A DNA stretch of 46,353 bases from Candidatus Eiseniibacteriota bacterium. Lineage in GTDB: Bacteria > Eisenbacteria > RBG-16-71-46 > CAIMUX01. The position numbers were made by a program, and so were the translations under genes. Within the stretch, counting starts at the first letter, position 1; every line of letters begins with the position of its first letter. A model generated the notes under the pieces. The model did no database searches. It worked only from the letters and a program-made list of their open reading frames with translations, and had not been told where the DNA came from. Below, piece after piece: positions 32,196 to 40,884 of this stretch. The stretch is from contig JAKQSZ010000048.1 of NCBI GenBank assembly GCA_029569475.1, positions 1 to 46,353 on the forward strand. Reading direction: 5' to 3'.

Positions 32196-32780
32196 ATGAA
32201 CACGCTCGAGCAGACCGAGCAGGCCCGGCTTGGACTGCTGCGGGAGCGGTTCATGGAGGTGGCCCTCCGCCGCGTGCCGGCTGACGTCGCCGAGGACCTG
32301 GTCCAGGAGGCGCTCCTGGTAGTCGTCGCCCGCGGGCGCGAGGCCGGGTTCGGTCCTTCGGCAGCGAGTGCCGGGGCGGCCGGGCCCGCGGCGGCGCTGG
32401 TGACGGAGGAGGGTCAGGCGTTGCCACCACTGGCCTGGTCGTTCCAGGTGCTGCGCAACGTCATCGGCAACTGGTATCAACGACGGGAGACGCGTGAGCG
32501 CTGGATCTCATCCGCGCCCGCTCCCGAAGTCCCCGGGGCCGGCACTCCCCTCGAGGCGCTCGAGGAAAGCGATGCGCTGTCACGCCTGGAACGCGCCCTG
32601 CGGCTCCTGGCGGACAACGACCCCGCTTGCGGCCGCTACCTGCGGCGGATCGTGGAGGGCGCCGAGCCGTCCGACATCGCCCGGGAGGAGAGGGTCGACC
32701 CCGCGGCATTCTATCGGCGGCTCTATCGCTGCCGAGGGAAGCTGCGCGAGCTGCTGGAACAGGAGGGGGTCTCGGCATGA
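32196..32780 (+). CDS. ECF-like RNA polymerase sigma factor
   Basis: 194 residues. Region 2 at about 17-105 (RFMEVALRRVPADVAEDLVQEALLVVV, then LAWSFQVLRNVIGNWYQRRETR) is split by an Ala/Gly-rich insert at about 50-75. Region 4 at about 125-185 (LSRLERALRLLADNDPACGRYLRRIVEGAEPSDIAREERVDPAAFYRRLYRCRGKLRELL) has the ECF helix-turn-helix. It should direct RNA polymerase to a dedicated promoter set and be held by the anti-sigma-like protein whose ATG overlaps its stop (ATGA). ATG 32196 was chosen since the protein begins directly with region 2; GGGGAAA lies about 11 bases upstream. The frame is open further upstream without coding character. Its own promoter is not evident. Confidence 0.85.
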   Translation: MNTLEQTEQARLGLLRERFMEVALRRVPADVAEDLVQEALLVVVARGREAGFGPSAASAGAAGPAAALVTEEGQALPPLAWSFQVLRNVIGNWYQRRETRERWISSAPAPEVPGAGTPLEALEESDALSRLERALRLLADNDPACGRYLRRIVEGAEPSDIAREERVDPAAFYRRLYRCRGKLRELLEQEGVSA

Positions 32781-33643
32781 CGGGAGACGACCGGCGAGCA
32801 GACTCGGGCGATGGCCGCGGTGGAGAAGCGCCGGGTTCTGGCGACCGCATGGCCGATTACCTGGCCGGGCGGATGACTCCGGCCGAACGGGCATCGTGGG
32901 AGCAACAGATCCTGGCGGATCCAGAGCTCAGCCGTGCTCTCTATGAGGACCTGAGCGTCTCGAGGACTCTCCGGGCGGCTGCTCGCGCGCGGAGCGAAAC
33001 GGAAGCGCGGGCAGGATCGAGACCGTTGGCTGACGCGCCGGCACGGGCAGGACGGAAGCCTCTGCCCGAATCGGCGTCGCTGGCGGGTTCCCGGCAGACC
33101 GAGGACCCGCGAGACCCCACCCCGTCCGGCGCCCGATGGAACAGCGAGCCAGAGCCTCCGCGGGCAGCGCGCGAGAAGCGGTTCCGTTGGCGGGCGTTCC
33201 TTGGCCTTGGCGTGGCGGTTCCCGCGGCCGCCGCAGTACTGCTGCTCGTCGTCCCGTTCTTGTCGTCCCGGGACTCCGCCCGGCGCGCCCCCGCCTTTCG
33301 CGGCGCCGAACCGGCGGTGCGGCTGCTCATCCCGAGCCAGGAAGTCCAATCCAGCCCGTTTCGCTTCGTCTGGACGCGCGACCCTCGTGCATCCCGGTAC
33401 CGTTTTGAGCTGTACGACGAAGCGTTGCGCCGGATCTACCGCACCGTCACGGCGGATACGGCGCTCGTTCTGGCCGACTCGATCGTCGTCGAGAACGTGC
33501 CCATAGGCTCGAGTCCGCGGGCGGTGCCGTCACGGGTCTCGCCGAGCACGCCCCGAGAACGACACTGGCGCGTGTTTCCACTGACCGCGGTGGGACTCGA
33601 ACTTCCAGCTTCGGCGCCGGCGCCGTTCACGGCCTCTCCCTGA
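32777..33643 (+). CDS. anti-sigma-like single-pass membrane protein
   Basis: 288 residues. The cytoplasmic N-terminal part has MADYLAGRMTPAERASWEQQILADPELSRALYED (24-58), the helical pattern of anti-sigma-type domains (DYL.GR....R...E..L..DPEL), without a zinc motif. A disordered basic linker runs from about 70 to 135. One membrane helix lies at 139-163. The outer part (about 180-280) is a fibronectin-like beta domain (FRFVWTRDPRASRYRFELYDEALRRIYR). The start overlaps the sigma stop as ATGA, typical for a sigma/anti-sigma pair. It should sequester the sigma factor at the membrane until an outside signal or cleavage releases it. A TPR-CHAT protease gene converges on it 79 bases beyond its stop. 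Confidence 0.78.
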   Translation: MTGDDRRADSGDGRGGEAPGSGDRMADYLAGRMTPAERASWEQQILADPELSRALYEDLSVSRTLRAAARARSETEARAGSRPLADAPARAGRKPLPESASLAGSRQTEDPRDPTPSGARWNSEPEPPRAAREKRFRWRAFLGLGVAVPAAAAVLLLVVPFLSSRDSARRAPAFRGAEPAVRLLIPSQEVQSSPFRFVWTRDPRASRYRFELYDEALRRIYRTVTADTALVLADSIVVENVPIGSSPRAVPSRVSPSTPRERHWRVFPLTAVGLELPASAPAPFTASP

Positions 33644-33722
33644 TCTGCGCCTCCCGAACGTGGAGGTGTTCGAACAGCCCGCGCCGGACGGGCCCGCGAG
33701 AGCGCACCTCGGGGAGACAGCA

Positions 33723-36095
33723 TCACACGCCGTTCGCGGGAGGACGGCCCCGCCCACGGTGTCGGCGCCGGACGGAGTCGCCCAGCACGCCCAGTATGCC
33801 GAGCACGACCAGCGCGCCGAGCGCGAGCATCGCAAGCAGCGCGAGCAGCATGGAGGGGAGCCCGCGCGGCCTGCCACCTTTGGCGGACTGGCTCAGGCTC
33901 TCCACCGGAAGCTGGCCCGCGCCGCTGATCACGAAGGCCGACCGGTCACGATGCGGCGCGCCCCGACGCGCCATTGCCAGACGCGCGCGGCGCAGGGCCT
34001 CATCACGGGCGACCCCGTCGCGCAGGTGACCGTAGAAGTTCTCCATGAACACCGCCGCCGCTCGATCCTCCACCTCCCAGAGGCTCATCACCACCGACCG
34101 GGAGCCGGCGATCAGGAAGGAGCGGCCCAGTCCGATCACGCCCTCCCCCGCCATCCGATACCCCCCTCCGGTGCGGCAGCCGCTGAGCGTGACCAGGTCG
34201 GCCGACAGCCGCAGGCCCTCGATCCCAGCGGTGGCCAGCCGCCCTTCGTTTCCGGCCAGGAGCAGCGCCGAGCGCTCGGGCGTCCAAGGCGTCACTTCCG
34301 CGTGCGTGGCGAAGTGCAGGACGGCTGCGGCCGTCGTTTCCGGGGAACGCGCGCGCTCGGCGGTCGCCGCCGCTCCCACATGGAGCGTGGCGTCCGCGCG
34401 CGCGATCCTCCTTGCCTCCTCGCGCGCCCCGCTCAGCCTCGTTCGAGGGGTGCCGGTGGTGTCGGCCAGAAGTGGATCAACGAACACGATCATCCCGCGG
34501 CCGGACGCCGGCCGCGTCGCCAGATGTTCGAGAGCCGAAGCGCAGGGGAGATAACACAGCGCGAACTGGTCTCCCAGGGCGAGGTTGCCGGCGGCGTCCC
34601 ACGGGAGCGTCTCGAAGGGGAAACCGGCCAGCTCTGTCGGCGGCACGATGTAGATGCGCTCGGTTCCCGGCGGAATCCATCCGGCAATCGGCGCCAGGAG
34701 CAGCTCGCCCAACCGATGGAGTGGGTCCCGCAACGCCTTGTCGGGCGCTCCGGAAGCCATCAGGTCGATTGCGGTGCGCGCATCGCCCAGTCCCGGCGGC
34801 AGCGCTCCGAGGGGGGCCGCGCGCAGTGTGTCGGGCGTGACGAGGAACACCGCCAGGGGATCGACGACCGGGTCCGTGTACTGCAGCAGGACGGCGCGGC
34901 CCCGGTGGAGAATTAACTGGAGCGAGGCGAGGAAGGTCGCGTTTTCGCTTCCCAAGGCGCGGCGCAGGGCGGGGGCCTTGCCCGACTCGATCACGGTCCA
35001 GGCCTCCTCGATCCTCCCCGAGCCGAGCAGACAACGGCCGAGGGTTGAGTAGAGACCGCCGCCGGAGGCGGAGAGGCCCATCCGGTTGCTCTCGAGCGCC
35101 TGCTGGTCGCGAAGCCCCTCGAAACAACGCAGCGCGGCCCGAAGGAGCAGCTCCGCTTCCGCCGGCCGACCGAGCCGGAGCAGGGCCGCTCCCTCGATGT
35201 TGCGGAGCTGGCAGACCACCACCTCTTCACCGAGCGCCTCGAACCGGGGAACCAGGGATTGCACCTGCTCCCGGGCTTCGCCGTACCGCTCGAGCCGGAG
35301 GAGAATTTCCGCGCGCCGGGAGGCCAGGAGGATCTTCTCGCGCTCCCGGCCGCTTTGCTCCACCGCCGCTGTCGCTTCCTCGAGCGCTTGCAGGGTCGCG
35401 GGGATCCGGCCCGCCTCGAAGAGGAGCGCCGCCTTGCGGGAGAGCACCTTCGACAGATCGCCCAGGTCGCCAACCTCCCGAGCCACGGACTCCGCCGTCG
35501 CGGCGAAGGCCAGGCCGTCTTCAGCACGACCCAGCTCCAACAGGAGTCCCGCGATCCGGTGGTTGTCGGCCAGGACGCCGCGCGGATCACCCACCCGCTG
35601 ATTGAGAACGATCGAGGACTCGCTGGCGGCGAAGGCCTCGGGCAGGCGGCCCAGATGCAGGTAGGTGTTGGCCAGGTTTCCCCAAACCCTGGCCTGGGCC
35701 GCGAGGTCGCCACGTGCTCGATGCACCGGGAGCAGGTCGGCGAAGAGACGCGTGGCCTCCTCGTAGCGCGCGCCGGCCACGAGCAGGATCCCCAGTTGGT
35801 TGCGGATGGCCGCGACCTGCCGGACGTTGCCGTGGCGGTCTGCGATCGGAAGCGCCTGCTCGAGGTCGAGGCGGGCACTGTCATGACGGGCCTGGTTGAA
35901 GTGCGCGTGGGCGGAGCGCCGCAGGCGCTCCACCTCGAGGCTGTCGGCCGTGAAGTCCGCCTGGTCACGGCCCGACCCGGCCGCGAGCGGACCGGCACGA
36001 CCGGGAAGGGCCGGTGTCACCGGAAAGCCCATTGCCAGCAGCACGGCTGTGGTCCACAGCCGGTGGCCTCGCGAGAAAGGAAGCAAACGCGGCAT
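33723..36095 (-). CDS. TPR-CHAT caspase-like protease, secreted and membrane-anchored
   Basis: 790 residues. The N-terminus has a signal-like segment (RLWTTAVLLAMGFPVTPALPG). About nine TPR-like helical repeats run from about 45 to 390 (RNQLGILLVAGARYEEATRLF, GNLANTYLHLGRLPEAFAASE). The CHAT domain occupies about 430-730, with catalytic H598 (LHFATH) and C640 (LSGCRTGGG), and SLWEVED, LRRARLAM. A C-terminal membrane helix lies near 748-772, with a short Arg-rich tail. CHAT proteins are clan CD cysteine proteases related to caspases and separase. Signal plus C-terminal anchor place the TPR and CHAT parts outside the cytoplasm with a cytoplasmic tail. The ATG at 36095 follows GGAGGAG with short spacing; TTG 36086 is an alternative. 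It is convergent with a sigma/anti-sigma pair. Confidence 0.9.
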   Translation of the reverse strand: MPRLLPFSRGHRLWTTAVLLAMGFPVTPALPGRAGPLAAGSGRDQADFTADSLEVERLRRSAHAHFNQARHDSARLDLEQALPIADRHGNVRQVAAIRNQLGILLVAGARYEEATRLFADLLPVHRARGDLAAQARVWGNLANTYLHLGRLPEAFAASESSIVLNQRVGDPRGVLADNHRIAGLLLELGRAEDGLAFAATAESVAREVGDLGDLSKVLSRKAALLFEAGRIPATLQALEEATAAVEQSGREREKILLASRRAEILLRLERYGEAREQVQSLVPRFEALGEEVVVCQLRNIEGAALLRLGRPAEAELLLRAALRCFEGLRDQQALESNRMGLSASGGGLYSTLGRCLLGSGRIEEAWTVIESGKAPALRRALGSENATFLASLQLILHRGRAVLLQYTDPVVDPLAVFLVTPDTLRAAPLGALPPGLGDARTAIDLMASGAPDKALRDPLHRLGELLLAPIAGWIPPGTERIYIVPPTELAGFPFETLPWDAAGNLALGDQFALCYLPCASALEHLATRPASGRGMIVFVDPLLADTTGTPRTRLSGAREEARRIARADATLHVGAAATAERARSPETTAAAVLHFATHAEVTPWTPERSALLLAGNEGRLATAGIEGLRLSADLVTLSGCRTGGGYRMAGEGVIGLGRSFLIAGSRSVVMSLWEVEDRAAAVFMENFYGHLRDGVARDEALRRARLAMARRGAPHRDRSAFVISGAGQLPVESLSQSAKGGRPRGLPSMLLALLAMLALGALVVLGILGVLGDSVRRRHRGRGRPPANGV

Positions 36096-36276
36096 CTCCT
36101 CCGGTCCGACCGCCGGGGCGTTCGCGGACCGCGCGCGCCGGGGTGGTCGGGATCGAGGGAGACTACCGCGCGCGGCCACCGTTCCACAACCGGCCGCCGG
36201 GGCTCATCGCCGCCGCAGCCAGGTCACGACACGGCCGAAGCGCGCCTGTCGAGCTGGCCGGGCCCAGGCGATTCCT

Positions 36277-36340
36277 GGCCAGGGCGAGGCCAGGGTGAGG
36301 CCAAGGTGAGGCCAGGGCGGGCCAGGCCGGGCCAGGGCGA
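36277..36340. repeat. 11-bp intergenic tandem repeat
   Basis: Six units of GGCCAGGGYGA type (start 36277, 36288, 36299, 36310, 36321, 36331; the last two lack one G). It lies in the 256-base gap between the CHAT gene start and the next minus-strand gene end, so it is untranslated. Slippage there would move CHAT promoter elements. Confidence 0.8.
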
Positions 36341-36351
36341 GGGTAGGCGCG

Positions 36352-37749
36352 CTAGGGCCGGCCGGTTACCTGCAGCAGAAAGCGGTAATCCGTCGCCATG
36401 AAGTCGCCATTGCCCGGGACCCAGAGGGAAGTGCGAACTTCGCAGCGGGTCGCGCTGGAGGAGGAGATCCGGACGTTGACCACGTCGTTGGCGGAATAGG
36501 CGATGGCGATCGGAGCGGCTCCGTCCGGAAGGCTGCGCAGATAGGTGACCCGGTACCAGCCCGGTCCCAGGCGAGCGACGCTCGCGATGCCATAGCTGTG
36601 CTCCATCGTGCCGGCCCCGTTGATCTGGCCCCAGGCATATACCACGTTGTCCTCATAGACGCCGCCGGCGTCGGGTGTGGCGGAGCTGCCCAGCGCCGTG
36701 TCGACGCGGATCCGGTCGGCCTGCATGGTTCCCGCCACTTCGAGCTTGGCGGCCGGGTTGACTGTGCCGATCCCCACGTCGCCGTCGGCCTCCACCTGCA
36801 GGCGAACCGCGTTGCCGGTCACCAGGCGGAACGGATGGGCGGAGCTGGTCCCGACGCTCGCGCTGCCGTTCTCGGCCTTGAGCTGGATGCTGCTGCCGCC
36901 GGACTTCTCCAGCGTGATGTCCGCGTTGACGTCGACGGTCTCGAGGATGTGCAGCTCCGAGGCCGGGTCGTCGGTGCCGATGCCCACCCGGCTGTCCGGA
37001 TTCACGCTGAACACGGTACCGTGGGCGGAGTGGTTGAACTGGAGCTTGGACCCGGAGCCGGATGTCCGGCGGCTGATGTCCCAGGCGTCGAACGGGACGG
37101 TGCCTTGGATCTCCACCAGGCTGATCCCCGAACCGGTCGTGCCCGCGCTGTTGCTGTACAGGCCCAGGAACGCGTCGGTCGATTCGATCAGCAGATCGGT
37201 GTTGATCCCCACGTCCAGGCTGTCGATCCCCAGGCTCTGGGTCTGGATGTGGGCTCGAGTCAGCGGCGAGGTCTCCCCGATGCCGACCCTGCCATCGGCA
37301 CGATAGATGTCATCGCCGGAGACGGCCCACGTGTCGCCGCCGCCTCCGCTCAAAGCCACGTCGGCCACGGCCGCGCGCAACGCGTACGGGGTGGAGAGAA
37401 ACTGGCGCCGCGGCGCCAGCGTGCTGCCGTTGACCGCGGTTTCCAGGTAGCGGTCCGGCTGATCGAAGAGATTTCCGGGAAACGGGGTGATCGAACCGAG
37501 CACGACATGGAACACCCCATCGTCCACCGCGACGCCGGAGTGGGCTTCGGTCCACAGGGCCGTCCCGCCGGAGGAGGCGGCAAAGATGCGGAACGTCACG
37601 TTGACCGGCCCCTGGATCGGGTCGCCGTCGTCGTCCTGGAGCACGGACTGGTACTGGATCAGACCGGGCGTGGCCGCGCGAACCGGCCCGGTGGCGAGCG
37701 AGAGAAGACCGAGGGCGATCCAACAGGTGAAACGGCGAACATGCTGCAT
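36352..37749 (-). CDS. secreted tail-fibre-like repeat protein
   Basis: 465 residues. Signal peptide at 1-25 (CWIALGLLSLATGPVRA). An N-terminal beta domain follows (LIQYQSVLQDDDGDPIQGPVNVTFRIFAA). Next come repeated (R/D)VGIGT..P...L.I/V motifs at about 150-350 (GRVGIGETSPL, SRVGIGTDDPASELHI, GDVGIGTVNPAAKLEVAG), the pattern of phage tail-fibre and trimeric surface shaft proteins. The C-terminal ~100 residues form a beta-rich knob (YAWGQINGAGTMEHSYGI...). No chaperone peptidase S74 motif is seen. AAGGAG lies 8 bases before ATG 37749; earlier in-frame ATGs lack a site. Such proteins are common in FCB and candidate-phylum genomes and probably form surface fibres; no phage genes are nearby. Confidence 0.85.
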   Translation of the reverse strand: MQHVRRFTCWIALGLLSLATGPVRAATPGLIQYQSVLQDDDGDPIQGPVNVTFRIFAASSGGTALWTEAHSGVAVDDGVFHVVLGSITPFPGNLFDQPDRYLETAVNGSTLAPRRQFLSTPYALRAAVADVALSGGGGDTWAVSGDDIYRADGRVGIGETSPLTRAHIQTQSLGIDSLDVGINTDLLIESTDAFLGLYSNSAGTTGSGISLVEIQGTVPFDAWDISRRTSGSGSKLQFNHSAHGTVFSVNPDSRVGIGTDDPASELHILETVDVNADITLEKSGGSSIQLKAENGSASVGTSSAHPFRLVTGNAVRLQVEADGDVGIGTVNPAAKLEVAGTMQADRIRVDTALGSSATPDAGGVYEDNVVYAWGQINGAGTMEHSYGIASVARLGPGWYRVTYLRSLPDGAAPIAIAYSANDVVNVRISSSSATRCEVRTSLWVPGNGDFMATDYRFLLQVTGRP

Positions 37750-37913
37750 GACTGGTTCTCCTTGCGGGTATTGCATGGCTGGGTTTGCCAGATGCTCGGG
37801 GACTTTTGCCGCGGCCTGCCTGTGTACATTGCGGTTGCCTGGAAACATCCGGCGACGGCGTCGCGCTCACCTCCGTCGCTCTTTCGAGATGAGTCCCTGG
37901 ATCTGCCGGCCGC

Positions 37914-38555
37914 TCAGCGGGCGGCGACGAGCTTCACGGTCCTGGTGTGAAGCGAGGTCGTGAGGCGGGCGAAGTAGACACCGTGCGCAATGCCACCGGC
38001 GGCGGCACGATCCCACGTCGCCTCATAGAATCCGGGCGCGAGCGCCTCATCGACCAGGAGGCCGGCGCTGCGGCCGGACACATCGAAGATTTCGAGACGC
38101 ACCGGGGTCGTGGCGCCGGCCGTCCCGGAAATCTGGAAGCGCAGCACGGCTTGCGTCGCGACCGGGTTGGGCAGGACCGGTCCGAGCTCGGTGAGTGCCG
38201 GCAGCGCGCCACCCGGGCCGAACCCGGGCACGTCGCTGGTTCCCCTGGTGATCCAGCCCCAAAACCCGGCGATTTCTTCGAAGCCGGTTCCCGCCGCGAT
38301 TCCTGCCAGCGGGAGACCGGCGCTGAAGCCGGCGCGATAGCCTGCGCCGGTCAACCATCCGCCGGCGCCCGGTATCGCGTCCCGAGCGATCGACACCGCC
38401 TGTCCGGTGGAGGAGAACGCACAGAGCGCCGCGATCAGGCCAGCCGTGGCCGACGCGAGCCGCGGCCCCGCGGTGGGTCTTGATCTGACCGATGCGGTGG
38501 CGCACGATCCGACCGGCGCTGACCCTCCAGGGGCGCGCCTCCGAGTGACTCTCAT
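37914..38555 (-). CDS. secreted protein with FlgD-like sorting tail
   Basis: 213 residues. An Arg-rich start and hydrophobic segment at about 35-53 (ASATAGLIAALCAFSSTGQA) form a signal. A short middle region follows (Gly/Ala/Phe-rich, about 54-120; GYRAGFSAGLPLAGIAAGTGF). The C-terminal FlgD-Ig-like domain (about 125-213) reads LPNPVATQAVLRFQI... VRLEIFDVSGRSAGLLVDEALAPGFYEATWDR...GVYFARLTT. The tail makes up nearly half the protein, so the passenger is tiny. GGGAGG lies 7 bases before the ATG. It is preceded by a leader with stacked hairpins. Unknown function; it may be a surface peptide carrier. Confidence 0.8.
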   Translation of the reverse strand: MRVTRRRAPGGSAPVGSCATASVRSRPTAGPRLASATAGLIAALCAFSSTGQAVSIARDAIPGAGGWLTGAGYRAGFSAGLPLAGIAAGTGFEEIAGFWGWITRGTSDVPGFGPGGALPALTELGPVLPNPVATQAVLRFQISGTAGATTPVRLEIFDVSGRSAGLLVDEALAPGFYEATWDRAAAGGIAHGVYFARLTTSLHTRTVKLVAAR

Positions 38556-38871
38556 CTCAACCTCCCTTGTCCCTGCTCTTGCGCTGATGGTGGTTGCGAT
38601 CGGGTCATCGACCCGACATCACCCCGCTGTTTGGGGACGGGGAGGGATCTCCCTCGAAAAGCTGCGATCTCTGGCCGAGAGGCCCTTCCGAGTAACTCGC
38701 CCGTGACAGGAACCGGCGATCCTTCCCTGGTCAGTCCACCGCGGAACGGCGAGTCCATGAGGCTCTTTTGACCCCGCAGGGAGTCGCCTACCCAGGCACG
38801 GTCCAGAAGCCGGGAGGTTCGGACGAGCCGGATCGTGCGGATCAGGTAGATATCAGATAGATGTCACCTCG
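38556..38871 (-). promoter_or_regulatory. structured leader/intergenic region with stacked hairpins
   Basis: Three hairpins follow one another: GAGGG/CCCTC (38642-38655), CCCC/GGGG (38622-38636) and TCGGGTC-ATC-GACCCGA (38600-38616). A competing CTCT-GGCC-GAGAG element lies next to them (about 38670). The last stem ends 45 bases before the minus-strand ATG at 38555. Near the other end, 38842-38866 is AT-rich with AGATATCAGATAGAT just after the stop of the next gene. Confidence 0.4.
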
Positions 38872-40446
38872 TCACCGCAGGACGGCCACGCGACTCGAGG
38901 ACGTGTAACGGTCGGTTCGCATGATGATGGAGTAGACTCCGGCCGGGACCGGCTCCGAGTCGGCTCCGGCAAGATCCCAGGTTGCGCTGTAGTGCCCGGG
39001 GCCGGTCCATCCTCCCTCGAGGCGGCGGAGGCGCCGTCCGGCGGCGTCGCAGACCGAGACCTCGAGGACCGCCACCCCGGGTTCGACTTCGTGGGAGATC
39101 CGAACGAGGCCGGACGCCGGATTCGGCGCGCACCGGACGACGGGGACCTTGCGTGCGGCCGGCGGATTGGCCCGCGTGGGGAGCGGCGAAGCGCCGATGC
39201 CCGCCGGGCACTCGAAACCATGCCGGATCGCGGCCTGGCAGATCTCGCCGTAGTGCGGGGTGCCGTTGCCGAGGTCGCCATCGTCATCGTCCTGCAGGAA
39301 GGCCGCCAGGACCTGTTCCGGCATCGTCAGGGGGAGAAAGTGGCGGCGGCTCAGGTGCCAGAGACGCCAGGCGGTCGCCGCCCCATCCTCGGAGCCAAGG
39401 CTGGCGATCAGCGCCTCGCGGACGTCCCACCAGAAGCCGGAGATGATGAGACCGCTTTCGAAGGGCTGCCCCGGAACGTAGTCCTCCGGCCACCTCTTCA
39501 CCTCCCGCAGGTCGCGGAGCCCTCGATCGCAATCGCCGAGGAAGAAGCCCTCCGCGATGATCGGGTCGTTTCCGAGGAAAGCCGCGGCCACGTCCGCCGC
39601 GCCCGTGGCGACATCGACCGGGTGGCTGCCATAGATCCACTCCGTGAGCGCGTGCGCGTACTCGTGGTAGATCGCGTCACCGAGTCTGGCGATGTTGGCG
39701 CATCCGTTGCCGGCTCGCCCCAGGAGGATGCCGGTGCCATTCCAGCTGGCTCCGCAGGTGAACGGGGCGTTGATCGTGACCGGCATCGGATGGTCGGGGG
39801 GCGACCACTGCGGATCGCAGGCCTTGACGGCGTCGTGGATCCGGTTGACGTGCAGGTAGGCGTCGCGCTCCTCATCGGGAGCATGCTCGTCGGTCCAGCG
39901 CAACTCCAGTGGAATGCCGGGGGTTGCGATCCCGCTGAGCGTGGGATCGTCTCCGAGCAGGTTGGTGATCTCCACCCAGCGGCCATCCAACCCGGTGGTT
40001 ACAACGACCGGATCGCTGCCGTCGTACGGAAGGTTGAACTCGCCCTGATCATCCGAGAAGCCCGTCTCTCCTCCGGAAAGGCGGACCTGCGCATGAGGCA
40101 GGATCCGGTACTGCTCGCCGTCGCAGTAGCCATGGTCCTCGACGTCCGCCGTGGTTCTCCCGACAATCTCGCCGGCCAGGGCCGGCGGCGCCACGCTCAG
40201 CAGCAGCATCTGACCGCAGGTCAAGAGGACGGTTCTCGTCAGGACGGAGCTCGCGAGTCGGTTTCTCCGATGAAACGCACCAAGCCTGGTCCGCGCTCGG
40301 AGAGGTTGGACCGGACGCGAGGAATCGACGATCTGCCGGCGAACCTCCTGCCGGGATGAAGCAGACGGCCGCGAGCCGGTTGCGTGCACGGGTCCCGGAG
40401 ACTCTGCACTCCGAAGGACGTGCGGCATCGTCAGGTGCGTCGTCAT
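38872..40446 (-). CDS. secreted HEYAH gluzincin-like metallopeptidase with FlgD-like tail
   Basis: 524 residues. The zinc motif is H261-E-Y-A-H265 (IYHEYAHALTEWIYG), followed about 35 residues later by IIAEGFFLGDC with E299 as likely third ligand, similar to M36-type (fungalysin-like) peptidases. Before it is a carboxypeptidase-regulatory-like beta domain (about 93-175: HAQVRLSGGETGFSDDQGEFNLPY). The C-terminus is FlgD-Ig-like (VRCAPNPASGLVRISHEV... VCDAAGRRLRRLEGG....WDLAG....PAGVYSI). The signal hydrophobic core is at about 66-92, preceded by an unusual 65-residue Arg/Ser-rich stretch, although ATG 40446 has a good GGAGG 8 bases upstream. Either this is a very long signal or translation starts further in. 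Confidence 0.83.
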   Translation of the reverse strand: MTTHLTMPHVLRSAESPGPVHATGSRPSASSRQEVRRQIVDSSRPVQPLRARTRLGAFHRRNRLASSVLTRTVLLTCGQMLLLSVAPPALAGEIVGRTTADVEDHGYCDGEQYRILPHAQVRLSGGETGFSDDQGEFNLPYDGSDPVVVTTGLDGRWVEITNLLGDDPTLSGIATPGIPLELRWTDEHAPDEERDAYLHVNRIHDAVKACDPQWSPPDHPMPVTINAPFTCGASWNGTGILLGRAGNGCANIARLGDAIYHEYAHALTEWIYGSHPVDVATGAADVAAAFLGNDPIIAEGFFLGDCDRGLRDLREVKRWPEDYVPGQPFESGLIISGFWWDVREALIASLGSEDGAATAWRLWHLSRRHFLPLTMPEQVLAAFLQDDDDGDLGNGTPHYGEICQAAIRHGFECPAGIGASPLPTRANPPAARKVPVVRCAPNPASGLVRISHEVEPGVAVLEVSVCDAAGRRLRRLEGGWTGPGHYSATWDLAGADSEPVPAGVYSIIMRTDRYTSSSRVAVLR

Positions 40447-40884
40447 GTTGTCTGCCTCCAGTCGGAGCTCCTTGTCCTCTCCTCCGCCGGCAATGTTGGT
40501 TGGCGCCGGACGCTGGAAGCAGCGTCCGCCCGTTTCCGGGACCAGCGGCGAGACCGTCCATGGCGCCCGTGGCCTCAGCGCGCGCCTGCCGAAGGCGGTG
40601 CAGCCGCCCTGGGCAGCCTGGATGGCTTTCGGCGCCGGACGAGCGCGGGATCAGCCAGGCCGCAGGTGGCAGCAGTGGGTTGACTGGGTGAACCAGATGC
40701 TCATGATTCTAGCACGCCCCCTCTTCGCGGGTCGCAGGCATCCCCGCGTCTCGATGCCGCCCGCAACCAGGGCCGGCGCGACCTGGCGCTGGAACAGCGC
40801 GGCATGATGATCCGGCTCTCGGCTCCCGCACAGGGAGCCGATGCAGCCGGCGGGCCTGGGAAGAACAGAGGAGGCACAACAGAG
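40447..40884. other. divergent intergenic region with hairpin
   Basis: 438 bases between two divergent genes. It contains a perfect hairpin CGGACGCT, loop GGAAGC, AGCGTCCG (40507-40528), 61 bases before the metallopeptidase ATG, which would lie in its leader. A minus-strand TAGAAT (40711-40706) and a plus-strand TTGACT (40680-40685) are isolated promoter-like boxes without convincing partners. No gene seen. Confidence 0.4.

Noticed and set aside
36352..37749. Prophage origin for the tail-fibre-like protein
   Set aside because: No other phage genes, integrase or attachment repeats nearby. It has its own signal peptide, and VGIGT repeats occur in non-phage secreted proteins.
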